A program made the translations under genes and the position numbers. Below the pieces are notes generated by a model. It saw only the letters and a program-made list of their open reading frames with translations, had not been told where the DNA came from and did no database searches. 64,000 nt of DNA from Calocera cornea HHB12733 (lineage: Eukaryota > Basidiomycota > Dacrymycetes > Dacrymycetales > Dacrymycetaceae), in the NCBI GenBank assembly GCA_001632435.1, contig KV423928.1, forward strand, positions 216,520 to 280,519, written 5' to 3'. Every line of letters begins with the position of its first letter. Position 1 is the stretch's first letter. Of this stretch, positions 47,511 through 58,005 are shown piece by piece.

Positions 47511-50500
47511 CTACGAGGAAGCGCTCCCAAGCCGCTTCTGCACCAGCCCGCTCAGCCCGTTCGCCATGTTCTCCTTCCCGCGCCCGTCGAGCTTGTCGAA
47601 CAGCGCCGCAGACTTGCTCAGCAGCTCGCGCAGCTCCGACAGCAGCTCCCCCCGCAGCGCCCTCTGGACTGGGTCGCTCGACGCCGCCCCGGTCCGCCGA
47701 CCGCCCTCCCCATCCTCAGCGCCAGAGGCCCTCTCGGCCCCGCTGTAGATGCCCCGCGTGATCTCGGCTGTGATGTACAGGAGGAGCATCTCGAGTGCCT
47801 CTCGGAGCGCCGAGGTGCACAGGGCCTTATCAAACGGCGCGAACGAGGCGGTGCACCGGGGGATAGGCTTTCCAGGTTTCGCCGCGCTGGCGGAGAGGGA
47901 GGTGACCGTGGCCAGCGTGTCGCGGGTGACGTTGGCCAGCTCGAGGAGCGTGCCGATCGAGGCCGGTTCGTCGATCGAGACCGCTGCCGTCTGTTTCACG
48001 GTCAGTAATCACATCTACCGCGCACCCACAGGGTACGTACAACCGTTGGAGACTGGATATTGCCGGGGACCCACCACTCATTCATGTCCATCGATCGCAT
48101 GATGGCATCAGGACGTGATAACACAACCATGGAGCCGACAGTATCGCGTGTGATGAGGAACAGACGCTGCATCAGCGCGGAAAGCGCAGGTCTGTTCACA
48201 GGATCAATCAGCTCGGATGACGATTGGGAAACGTTGGTCTGCTGGTCTTGTTTGAAGAAGGCTTCTTCTTCCTGCGAAAAGGGCTCGAGGAGCGCAAATG
48301 TGTTGTTCGGGTGGGTCACCGCGTAGTTGAGCTGCTGCAACAGTCCGAGCGCCTTTTCGCTATACACGGACAGCAGTGCCCATGTCGGGCTAGTTGCCTC
48401 TTGTTCTGCAAACGAGCGAACAGACATGTGGTAAAAGAAAGCCACAGTGCGCTCCAATTCTTCTAAGCGCGGCAGATTGAGACTCTCTTCTGCCTTCCAT
48501 CCAAGAGCGCCGGTGAGCTGGCGACCATATGATTGGACAATCAACACAATATTCGCCTCCAGCACGTCCCTCGTCAGCGTGTTGATGCCCAACAATGCTG
48601 TCATGACTGACAGCATCATGCACCAGCATTCGTGCGCAGAATTGCGACCAGCCTCTTCGGGATCCTTTGGCATCACGCTTCCAGATTCCAGCAACGGCGT
48701 GAGGGAATTGTCGGCGTAGACCATCAGAACATTCGCGCGTACCAGGCTCTCGGCAGCCACCGGCGCCTTGGTCAATGCCATGTGGAACGACAGGACAAAG
48801 GGGGCATAAACGGCGGGCCAAATAGGGTATCGGCCCGGATTGATATCCTCGGAGCCCATCCTGGTCATGGCCATTACCTCAAGGCTAGCGCCGATCAGAT
48901 CCTTGTCTTCGCACAGAGAGAGCCAGATTGCCGGGACCGGATGGAGGTCATCCTTCGTACAAAGGTCGAACGCAGTCACCAGAGGCTCAAGCTCGAAATC
49001 CATATCAGGCTCTTCAGTGGGCTTTGCAACAGCATTAGCGAATACGTCGCGGAGTGCTGTGACGACAAACTCCAAAGTTACCGTCATAGCGTAGGAGGTG
49101 GTGGTCCATTCGTTGGAGGTTCGACTTTTGACCATGTCATCACGTGATGCAACCAGACGGGCGCACCATCGGATAACTTCCAAGAGCGGGCGGTGGAAGA
49201 GACCTGGAAGGCGACCTTCGAACGACAGAATGGGAGGGAAATGCTCATGCTTGACAATCTTCGATAAGCACGCCATCAAGGTATAAAGGTGTGCAGTCGC
49301 AGGGAGGTCTGAAAGGTGGCCGATACCTCCCGTCATCGACTGCAGAAGATGTAGACGATCGGAATGTACGGCAACCATTGCATCACCGTCGCGCTGCTCG
49401 CTTGAGATCACTTTGGCAAGGGATGAAACACTGCTGATGAGGGCAGGTCGCAGAGTAGGCTGAGCAGCAATCCATGGCGATGCAGCTTCGAAGAGGGCCC
49501 GCCAGGATCTTGTCAATGACGCGTGTCGGTCGATCAGAGACCAAGTTAGGTTGAGAGCACATGCTCGCTTCAGCGCTACTGCAATTTGTTGTCCAGAAAG
49601 TGGGTATCCACGGAGTTTCGTGAACACTTCATCAAGGGAATACAGATAGTCGTCACCACCGGGCCGATCTTCCGAAGAGGGTTGGGATCGCAGCAGATCG
49701 GCATCAAACCCCTCGAACGGTTTCAAGTCCCTGGCGACGCCAGCCATGAAGTCCGGGGAGTAGGGGCTCTGAATGGCGTTCGACAGAACCGAGTGCAGTT
49801 TTGTGCTCTGTCGTAGGAGACTCTCTATATCCTTGAAGCTGTCTGGCGGCGATGGTCTGGGTGACTCCTCCTTCAGCTCATTGGCCACGGTTATGTCCAT
49901 AGCCAACAAGTGCACTGCATGAGCTTTGATGAGCAAGCGGTCCGAATATTTAACGATGTCTTCGTGAACCGAGCTGCGATAGGCCCTGGCGACGGTGTTA
50001 TGCAAGCTGAACTTCTCCACGCTGGGGTCGGCGCCAATCTCACTGGTGATGATCGCAGTTAAAGTCTTCCATAATCTGCCATCCTTCCGATACTGATCAA
50101 GGGCGTCACTATGTTGCTGGAATCGCCGCCAAGATATATCCAGGAAGTTGAGGGCAGCTGCAACCAAGCTGAAGTCATTGTCAGGTGGCGTCTCCCAGCT
50201 GTTGACAATGGCAAGCGCTGCTGTCACCGCAGAGCCGCGTGTAGCATTTGCCTTCTCGCTTTGCTTGTCTCGTGCCTTTGCAGACATGGCAAGACCAGTC
50301 GGAAGACTTCCTGTGAGGAAAATGCTTCCAATTGCCTGTTGAGTGTCGACCGTGGCAGAGGCAAAGTCCCAAACTGCTCTGCGCAGCGGAACTGGGATCA
50401 TATCGTTTTCAAGAATGTCTTCAACTAGCTTCTTGACAGTCTCGACAGCATCGTTGAGGGATCCGACAAAGGAAGGAGGAGACGAGTCTGTAGATATTGA

Positions 50501-53500
50501 TCTGCATATCGCATACAATGCCTTCGCTGCTTCCATTTGAACGGCACTCGAAGGATATGGCGTAGTGATGTAATCGAAGAGGAGTTGGACCATTCCCGCA
50601 GGCGTCGGACGGGAACGAAGACTCCTCCGAGGCTCGGACCCGAAGTTGAAAATCGCCTTTTCCAGTACACTGAGGGGCTGCATACGCTGTGTGCGCTTGT
50701 GTAGCACGGCGGTGTGCACCAGACGGAGTGCTCGTTCTACGACATCGCAGAGCAGATCGCGCTCGGTTGTCCGTTTTGCCTTGGCCATACTGACCATCGT
50801 CTCAGGTGCAGACGTCAGGATAGTGGTTAACGGTGTAATCGCCGATTGGTTGCTGAGCAGGGTAGATGTGACTATCACTGCGACCGTCTGATATGGTGTC
50901 AAAGACGCTGTTGGTGTGATGGGATCGAATGCCCAATCCTGTAGAACTGCAAGATAGATATCCATCGTCTTTTCGGCGATGACCATTCTCTCCGTTATTG
51001 AGTTGTACCTCCATCCAAGGAAGGAGCTCCAAATCTCCTTGAAGAGGAATGTGACAGCCTTCTGCAGGGTTTCCGCTTTGAGAAGGTGTGTCTCCTCGTC
51101 CCGTGTGGCGAACTGGTGGCGTCGAGCGTCTTCCAAGACGGATGCAATTAGGCGGATGATATCAAGCGTGCAGGAGTAAGTTCCAAGGATCTGTTCGCCC
51201 GATACCAGTCTTGCGAATGTACCGCCAACAGCAAATACTGAAGAGGAGCGAAGGTAGCCCGCCAATCTGATCGACATAGTTGGGCTGTAGGCCACGGCGG
51301 AGAGCATTGTCAGGAGCGGGGTGATAAGCCGCAGAAGGGGTGGGTTGCGGGGATTAGTGCGTATGACGACCAGTTCGAGAAGCTTGAAGACCAGCTCGAG
51401 GAAAGGATGGGGGGTCTTCTCCATCGGGCCAAACAGGGTATCCAGCTCTTCAGCTAGCGCCGGCTTGGCACGGAGCAGTGCGGCGAGGAGATCGAGCACT
51501 CCTCCGATGAGGTCCACTTCGTTCCCTCCAACATCGATCTGCACCTCGGCCAGATCGATATTAACGATTCTCGCCTTCCTTCGTTCTTCCGGGCTCTGGG
51601 GCACTGGCCGTCTTGGAAGTGATCCATAAGCGTGTTTCTGCATGAACTCTTGCAGGATATCGAGCAGGAGATGCAGGCCGTTCCATTGCACCGGCCACGA
51701 GACGACCACACCTTCCCGTCCATCGCCCTGGTTCAGGATCTGCCCGATCACGTCGCGCTCGATGATCCCACCGCCGGGGAAGGACATGGGCTTCTTCGTC
51801 TCCCATCCTGCCGGTCCTGCTTCCCAGAGGATGCCGATCTCAGCAGCATTCAGGACCATGGCGAACTGCCTGCGCTTGCCGAACCAGCGCCATACGTAGT
51901 CAGCGCAGGTCTCCTGAGCGTTCTCCTCGGAGTACAGGGGGGAGGCAGCCGGGTCGGGAGAGCCGTTCTGCCCGTTCCCACAGAGAGCAGTGAGCAGTCG
52001 AAGGAGCATGGAGAAACTGAGCGGTGCGCGGGCGGCGAGGATGTTTAGGATGGTGGAGCGCTGCGGGTCCTTCATGTCGCTCTCCCAGAACTGAAGAGCA
52101 AGCCGGCTGACTTCCTGCGCCGGGCCGCGCGTGAGGAGCGTGCAGAAGCAGCCGAGGTAGGCGTCGAGGTCTGAGAGGAAGGGGAGCTGGATGAGCGTGG
52201 GGACCGAGAGGAGAAGGCCCTTGAGCACGCTCCGGTAGGCGAGGGCGTTCACGGGCGAGAGGAGCGCAGCACCACGGTCGGACTCGCTCTCAAAGGGCGG
52301 AAGGGTGAGGATCTCTTCGAGTGCCGGGAAGAGGTTCATCCCCGGGTCCAGGGCGACGCTAGCAAATTCCTCGAACGCCATGCGCCTGTCGGGAAGGATG
52401 ATGGCAGGTCCCTTCTCCGCATCAGGGGCGATGGCGCGCACGAGCGGGAGCCAGATGTCTGGGATGTCCTCGGCGGCCAGCATCGTTTCCGTCAAGGCGT
52501 GGAGCACGACGCTCCACGCCAGGACGATGGCTGCGTACGAGCTGTCGGACGGTGTCTGCAGGAGCGTCTCCTGGATGGCGAGGAGCACGTCGGGGTTCGT
52601 GAGGAGTGTGCTTCCTGCCTGCTCCGAGAGTACCAGGTCGAGACCCCACAGGGATTCGAGGTTCAGCACACCCACGGCGAGGAGGATCGAGGCAACGCGC
52701 ACGGAGCGCGTCAGAGCCAGCCCAGGGTCGTCCATCAGGTAGGGCTCGAGGGGCTCGTGTGCGGCACCGAGCTGAGTGTAGTACACCACGTGGAGGATCT
52801 CGTGGGCCAGGGCGGCAGAGGGCGGCTGGATGTAGTTGGCGAGGAAGAGGAGCTCTAGGAAGCCGATCTGCTCCTGCACCGCGTGCCTCGCGAGGAGGGG
52901 CGCAAGCGCGCGGTACTCCTTGGTTTGGAGTGCGGCGGGGAGGGGGTTGGTACATCGGGATTGGAAGGCGGAGAGGAGTTTCTTGAGGTGTTCCTCGTAT
53001 GGGTTGAAGATGTACGGGAGCAGCTCGGTCGCAACGGAGTGTACTGCGTCCTGCTCATTGCTGGCTGCGCGCAGGAGCGCGGCGACGACCCGAGTGACGT
53101 GGAGTCGCTCTTCGAGCAGGAACTGGAGGAATGCTTGTGTGTGCTCTTGCTGGTCGGCCTTGCCGCCCTGCAGTGGACGCACGCTGTATGCGGCAGCATA
53201 GCTCTTCCACAGGAGCACGCAGTGCACCTCGTCGACATCCCACGTGGTAGAGAACTTGAGGATGAAGTCCTTCTCCTCCTTCGAAAGCTTGAGACCCCTG
53301 ACTTCTAGTTTCTCGACTTGAGAACGCGATGCGGCAGTGGGGTGGCCGAATGGCGCTGAGGGGTTGATAAATTGTGACAGGCGGTCGGTAAGGAGCGAGG
53401 TGAGGGATGCGTAGGTGATAGTGCTCGAGAATGGATCGGTCAGGAGGATAAGGAGGTCCCCGTATGTTCTGGATAGCTGTCAGTAAGAGAAACAGTAGCG

Positions 53501-53671
53501 ATGAGAGGGTGCTCACAGAGTGATTAATCGCTTGTCGTCGCCTGCCGTGTTCAAATTGCCCGTGCCACTCGACCCTACCGCCGGTGCCCCTCCGATCGGA
53601 GTAACCCTCGGCAGCTCAAACCCACTACTCGTCGCTGATGGTGGTATGACGTTGATGCTTGGAAGAGACAT
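47511..53671 (-). CDS. NUP188: Nucleoporin Nup188
   Basis: Exons 53671-53517, 53468-48041 and 47990-47511 sum to 2021 codons (2020 residues), large but within the fungal range. The first exon (MSLPSINVIPPS...) leads across a 48-base intron into TYGDLLILLTDPFSS, RLSQFINPSAPFGHPTAASR and VDEVHCVLLWKSYAAAYS, the N-terminal pattern of Nup188. The rest is a leucine-rich alpha-solenoid. Near residues 615-660 a beta-rich insertion (GGGIIERDVIGQILNQGD, then VVVSWPVQWNGLHLLLDIL) fits the SH3-like domain known from Nup188. Nup188 is a scaffold of the nuclear pore inner ring that binds Nic96. Nup192/205 is the main alternative, but the SH3-like insert and the N-terminus favour Nup188. The 3' intron (47991-48040) sits after QSPTV. 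Confidence 0.85.
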
Positions 53672-55255
53672 CCTGCTGCGTTACCTACTGCAGGAGCAGG
53701 AGCGCAGGACGTGTGAATCGTGCCCAACACTGAGCTCGAGTAGGGGTCGTGTTCACACTTCGGTGAGCGCGTTTTCTGGTTCCGTGCGCGCGTTCATATC
53801 GTGACAGCATGTGCACGGGACAGCGCGCTCTACCGATGACTTTGGCGCCAGATTGTGGGCTGAGGAGCTTATGGATCGTCTGCGAGGATTGAGGATTCAA
53901 CAAGGCAAATATACTATGGTCCCATGCATCAATCTCGGAGGTTGTTCAATGGTCGTCCTACAAGATTTGTTCAATGGTCCCCTTACATGACTTTTTCGAG
54001 CGCATTCCGCTCGATGTTGAAGTACAGTTCTATATTGAACATTTCCAAGTGGGCTCTTAACAACACAAGACTTGGCAATCGCTCCTGCATATCAAAGTCA
54101 GGATGGCTGGATTGGGTGCGATAACTAAGCCCGCCGTCAAATCGGAGAGAGGGAAGGGATAATGTACGCCCCCGATTCAGGTGCAGCACAGCACAGAAGA
54201 TCGCAAGTCAATTTCTCTTGGGACTCCGGACAAATATTGTTCCTTGTGTTAGGTCCGAATTACCTTTCTTCAAAGGACTGCCCATTCTGCATCCGGGAGG
54301 GATACTGTCAAATCTCCTTTCACATGGGAAATGTGGACGGTTGAGGCATGGATATGTTTAAACAGATGATTTGCACTTGACAATGACTCAGTGCAGAATG
54401 TTCTAGTCGACAAAGCCGGGCAGCCTGAGAGAAACACAACAAGACGTGATGAGACTATAATAGGAGGAGATAAGAAGGATGTCATGAGTGTCGCTATCGG
54501 AAGTGGGTGCCGCCATCATGTCCTCACCGAGAACCCCAGAACACGCGTGTCACCGTTGAGAGTCTGAGTGGGGGTCGGAAACATGACGTTGAACACACCA
54601 AAGACAGTGCTCTGCGTTCTGACGTCTGCCCTTCCTTGCACTAGAAACAGCCCTGCCCAAAATAATCGGGGTCGAAGCTACCCCCGTTCGACCAGCTGAA
54701 CAGGTCGAAACGCAGCTACCAGACGACACAGCGTCGAAAGTTGGGAGCGTTCTGAGGGAGACATTGACAGCTCTAGGAGACCGAAGAGCAGGCCTGTTGT
54801 TATGTAGATACTAGAATCCGCTGGTCAAGGTCCACGAGTGCACAGAGAACTGCCAGCAAAAAGAGGCACTGGCAGTCGTTGGCGGTGGAGCAGACGAAGA
54901 TGAACGACTTGTATGCCTCCTTGGCGCTTTCTGCTTCCGTAGCCCTGTGATTGGCCCATTTGCTCCCGGTGATACCGACGGTTGTGCGAAAGAGGGCTTC
55001 CCATTGTTGGGTAACCATGGGGGGTTAGTAGGAAAGAAAACAAGCATTGGCAGCTTCACAGCTGGCAGGAAGGGACGACCGATATAGATAAGGGCCACTG
55101 TGCTCCGAGTTAAGTGGCTGCACGTGGGGAAACACATTCCAGTGGCAGTGCTATATTTCAGCGGAACCTTTTTGGAAGTGAAAGGGTCGTGAGCGCTGGT
55201 CGGTGGTGAACTGCATTCATTCGCTGCTTGCTGCTCCAGTGACGAGTTGAACGCC
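53672..55255. other. Intergenic, no supported gene
   Basis: The shared upstream region of NUP188 (minus) and SAP18 (plus). Small minus-strand frames at 54.8-55.0 kb have no recognised domain and overlap the SAP18 promoter side. Confidence 0.4.
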
Positions 55256-56338
55256 ATGGCCGATGTCAAGAGCTCCAGGCCGACGGTAGACAGGGAGAAG
55301 GTGAGCTACTATCTAAGACTGCATATATGTGCCTTGACTAACACATATCTGTAGACATGCCCGTTCCTCCTCCGCACCTTCGTCCGAGCCGGTTCCTTCC
55401 ACCCGCTCGCAGCTTTCCAGACCCCCCCACTCCCAACAGCCGAGGAGTACCAGATCTACACCTGGCGTGACGCGACGCTCAAGGAGCTCGTCACGCTTCT
55501 GCGCACTGCGGCCCCCGCAGATCTGCGCCACCCGCTCGCGAGGTTTTCGTTTCGCGCAGTGTTTGCCGACCCGGCGAGGGGGAGGGTGGGGAGCAAGGAT
55601 CTGGGGTTCATCCATGCTCGGGATCTGGTGGATCCATCCGCTTCGATGTTCGAGGATACCAAAGAGGGAGAGGATGCTCCAACGTCCCCTGCAAAGGAGA
55701 ACGGCCATGGTCACGGGGCGACGCTAGAAGAGCTCCGTCTCGTCCCGGGCGACTATCTGAGCGTGGCAATCCTCATCCCGAACTTGGGACGGGCGGTTTC
55801 GATCGCTCCGCAGGCGGCGCAGAGCGCATCGTTCGGCATCAGAGGGATGGGAGGGCGTGGTGGTCCACCTCCCGTGAGAGGCGGGAGGGGAGGGGCAGAT
55901 GGTGGGTGGGGAGGAGGTCTAGGGGTGGGGAGGGCGGCGGGACCCGACGGTGGACACTGGCGTGGTCGGGGTGGGCCTCCTGCTCTAGCTGGTAGGGGCG
56001 CGGGTCGCGGGAGGGGCAGGGGGAGGGAGAGGGACGAGGATGACCGCCGCGCGCCTGGGGGCCGTTTCGGGCGACCAGCGGAGCGCGACCTCGACCGTGC
56101 ACGCGAGTTGGATCGCGACCTGGATCGCGACCGCAAGATCGATCGGGAGCGTGACACGAGCTACAGCGGGCGGGCGCCTCCGCCTAAGCGCGAAGAGAGG
56201 AGCCCGGTGAGGGATATGGACTGGGGTCAGAACGAGATGGCCACGGACGCGGGGACTTTCAGGAAGCGGAGGCGGAGCCCGAGCTACGAGCCTCGCAGCA
56301 GGAGCAGGAGCAGGAGCCCGCCGCGCCGCAGAGACTGA
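55256..56338 (+). CDS. SAP18: Sin3-associated protein SAP18 with long RGG/RS tail
   Basis: Exon 1 (55256-55300), intron 55301-55354 and exon 2 (55355-56338) give 342 residues. The SAP18 domain is clear: DREKTCPFLLRTFVRAGSFH, YQIYTWRDATLKELVTLLRT, HPLARFSFRAVFADPARGR, KDLGFIH and LVPGDYLSVAILIPN. SAP18 adopts a ubiquitin-like fold and acts both in the Sin3 histone deacetylase complex and in the ASAP/PSAP splicing complexes. The usual protein is about 150-170 residues. Here a further 150 or so residues follow: Gly/Arg repeats (RGGRGG), alternating Arg-Asp/Glu (RELDRDLDRDRK) and a terminal RS stretch (RSRSRSRSPPRRRD). This tail resembles RNA-binding and splicing factors and suggests the ASAP-type role dominates; that is inference. 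Confidence 0.92.
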
Positions 56339-56608
56339 GTCGCTCCCGCTCGTGGCTACTGTCCGTCTCTGTGGTCTCCCCGCAGTGCACAAAAGTACCT
56401 GTATGGTTGTATTACTGTAGTGCATATGTGAGCGTGGATGCTTCTGCCCATTGTTCTCCCCCGCTCGGCGGAACCAGATCTGTCCACTGCAAGCGCGCGT
56501 AATCAGCGCGCCAGTCACCGCTCCAGCATACACACACCGTACGACCACATCCCCTCGTTCCCTTCTCGTTTGCTTGCTGCCCGTTCGCAAGTGTAGAAGT
56601 GCGCAAAG

Positions 56609-57058
56609 ATGCTGATCAAGGTTAAGGTGTGTCGTCTAGCTGCAGCTTGTATACGCGCGAAGCTGACGAGGCGCAGACGCTGACAGGCAAGGAGGTATGC
56701 TGCTCGTGTGCATCACACTTCCGGGCCGTGCTCACCACAGGCTGACAGATCGAGATCGAGATCGAGCCTGATGATCCGGTCCGCTGCGTTTCACGGCCGC
56801 TATGGCTGCATATATGCTGATATGTACGTCGGCAGATCTCCCGCATCAAGGAGAAGGTCGAGGAGCAGTCCGGCGTGCCCCCGCAGCAGCAGCGTCTCAT
56901 CTTCTCCGGTCGTCAGATGTGCGTAGCTGCTTTTGATCCTGCTCACCACCGAGCACTGATGATTGCTTGCTAGGGCGGATGAGAAGACCGCGAAGGAGCT
57001 GAACATCACTTCCGGCAGTACGCTCCACTTGGTCCTGGCTCTGCGTGGTGGCCGATGA
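56609..57058 (+). CDS. RUB1: NEDD8/Rub1 ubiquitin-like modifier
   Basis: Five tiny exons (56609-56626, 56677-56694, 56749-56778, 56836-56918, 56974-57058) sum to 78 codons, a 77-residue precursor. Joined, it starts MLIKVKTLTGKEIEIEIEP, the NEDD8 rather than the ubiquitin N-terminus. It continues [20 protein letters not shown] and [17 protein letters not shown], and ends [11 protein letters not shown]. The diglycine is followed by one residue, which a NEDD8 protease would remove. NEDD8 is conjugated to cullins and activates SCF-type ubiquitin ligases, so it would act upstream of any genuine F-box proteins encoded at the left of this window. Exons 1-3 are 18, 18 and 30 bases. Intron 3 uses a GTCCGC donor and intron 4 GTGCGT. 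Confidence 0.94.
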
Positions 57059-57651
57059 GCGGCCTCCGCTTCTGCCGCTCATATGGTTGCGTCCTCAACG
57101 GTCTGCTCTGTGTCCTATGGACTGTCACGGCATGGTGGGAGATGGTGGGAGAGGAGGTGCGAGCTGATCTGCAGCTGTGAAAGGTGTGCTAGAACTGTCA
57201 ATTGTATGACGAATGAATACTGTTTTGTTACCTGCATGCTGTGCGCGCTGATCTTTTGGCAAATTTCTATGAGCCCTGAGGCTGAGGGTTTCGTGGTGAT
57301 TCTCGTGCTGGAAAGAAGTTCGATCGGGATGTGATGAGAAGCCCCAGGTTAAATCTCCGCTGCACCCGAATCGGCGGCGACAAATCAGGTGGCCGTTGGG
57401 GAGACGCCATCTCGACACACAAACCCCATGGTAGGATGTTCGGCCCAGCTCAGCCACGCTCTCCCAAACGCCCTCATTTTCTGATAACAAGGGCTTTGTA
57501 GACTTAGGCCGGTGGGTCTTGTTGTGCGCGCGGATGGCCCCAACGCAAGGACCATATACGATGTCCATCGGTATATAAAACATCGCCCTTGAGCAGGCTG
57601 TCCTGAAATTTCACTATTCTACCCATCCAGGTAAAACGCACCTATCAACTG
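57059..57651. other. NEDD8 3' flank and upstream region of a weak gene
   Basis: No gene is supported. A TATA box is present at 57572-57580. Confidence 0.4.
57572..57580 (+). promoter_or_regulatory. TATA box
   Basis: GGTATATAAAAC lies about 75 bases upstream of the ATG at 57652 and has the same form as the TATA box of the epimerase gene. Confidence 0.5.
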
Positions 57652-58005
57652 ATGGATTCTCCGCCAGAATATTCGACTGGAGACAGTCTCAAGCACGCCT
57701 CAACCGGCTCTTTACCCCGGCAAAAGCTCTTTACTCCCCCACCAGCTTACAATGATAACGATCCTCAAGAAGTCACGATAGCAGACGCAATACGAATGTG
57801 TAGAGGGGCACGAGTGGCGGCTCTGGAAAAACTCATAGACCGTTACCTTAAGCGGCAGGCCCAATCCAACAGACAGTCGTCGCGAGTTAAGGTCACCTCA
57901 ATCATGATAAACCACTGTGGGCGGCACTTGGTTCTACCCAAGCTCACACTATCTGATTCGACAGCACTGCATACTTTGAGGAGCGAGTGTCTTATTCCAG
58001 CTTGA
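57652..58005 (+). CDS. Unrecognised short gene, model uncertain
   Basis: The ATG at 57652 follows a good TATA box and a pyrimidine-rich leader. The frame begins MDSPPEYSTGDSLKHASTGS and continues PPPAYNDNDPQEVTIADAIR, ALEKLIDRYLKRQAQS. The segment up to about residue 78 has believable composition, with one predicted helix. After that the frame drifts, and a donor (CGA|GTTAAG) suggests splicing to an unseen exon within 57.96-58.45 kb, where several frames are open. The stop at 58005 is that of the unspliced reading. I recognise no family. Confidence 0.33.
   Translation: MDSPPEYSTGDSLKHASTGSLPRQKLFTPPPAYNDNDPQEVTIADAIRMCRGARVAALEKLIDRYLKRQAQSNRQSSRVKVTSIMINHCGRHLVLPKLTLSDSTALHTLRSECLIPA

Noticed and set aside
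54800..55269. Minus-strand frames upstream of SAP18
   Set aside because: The longest overlaps the SAP18 start and lacks an ATG. The shorter one has no recognised domain or splice partners.
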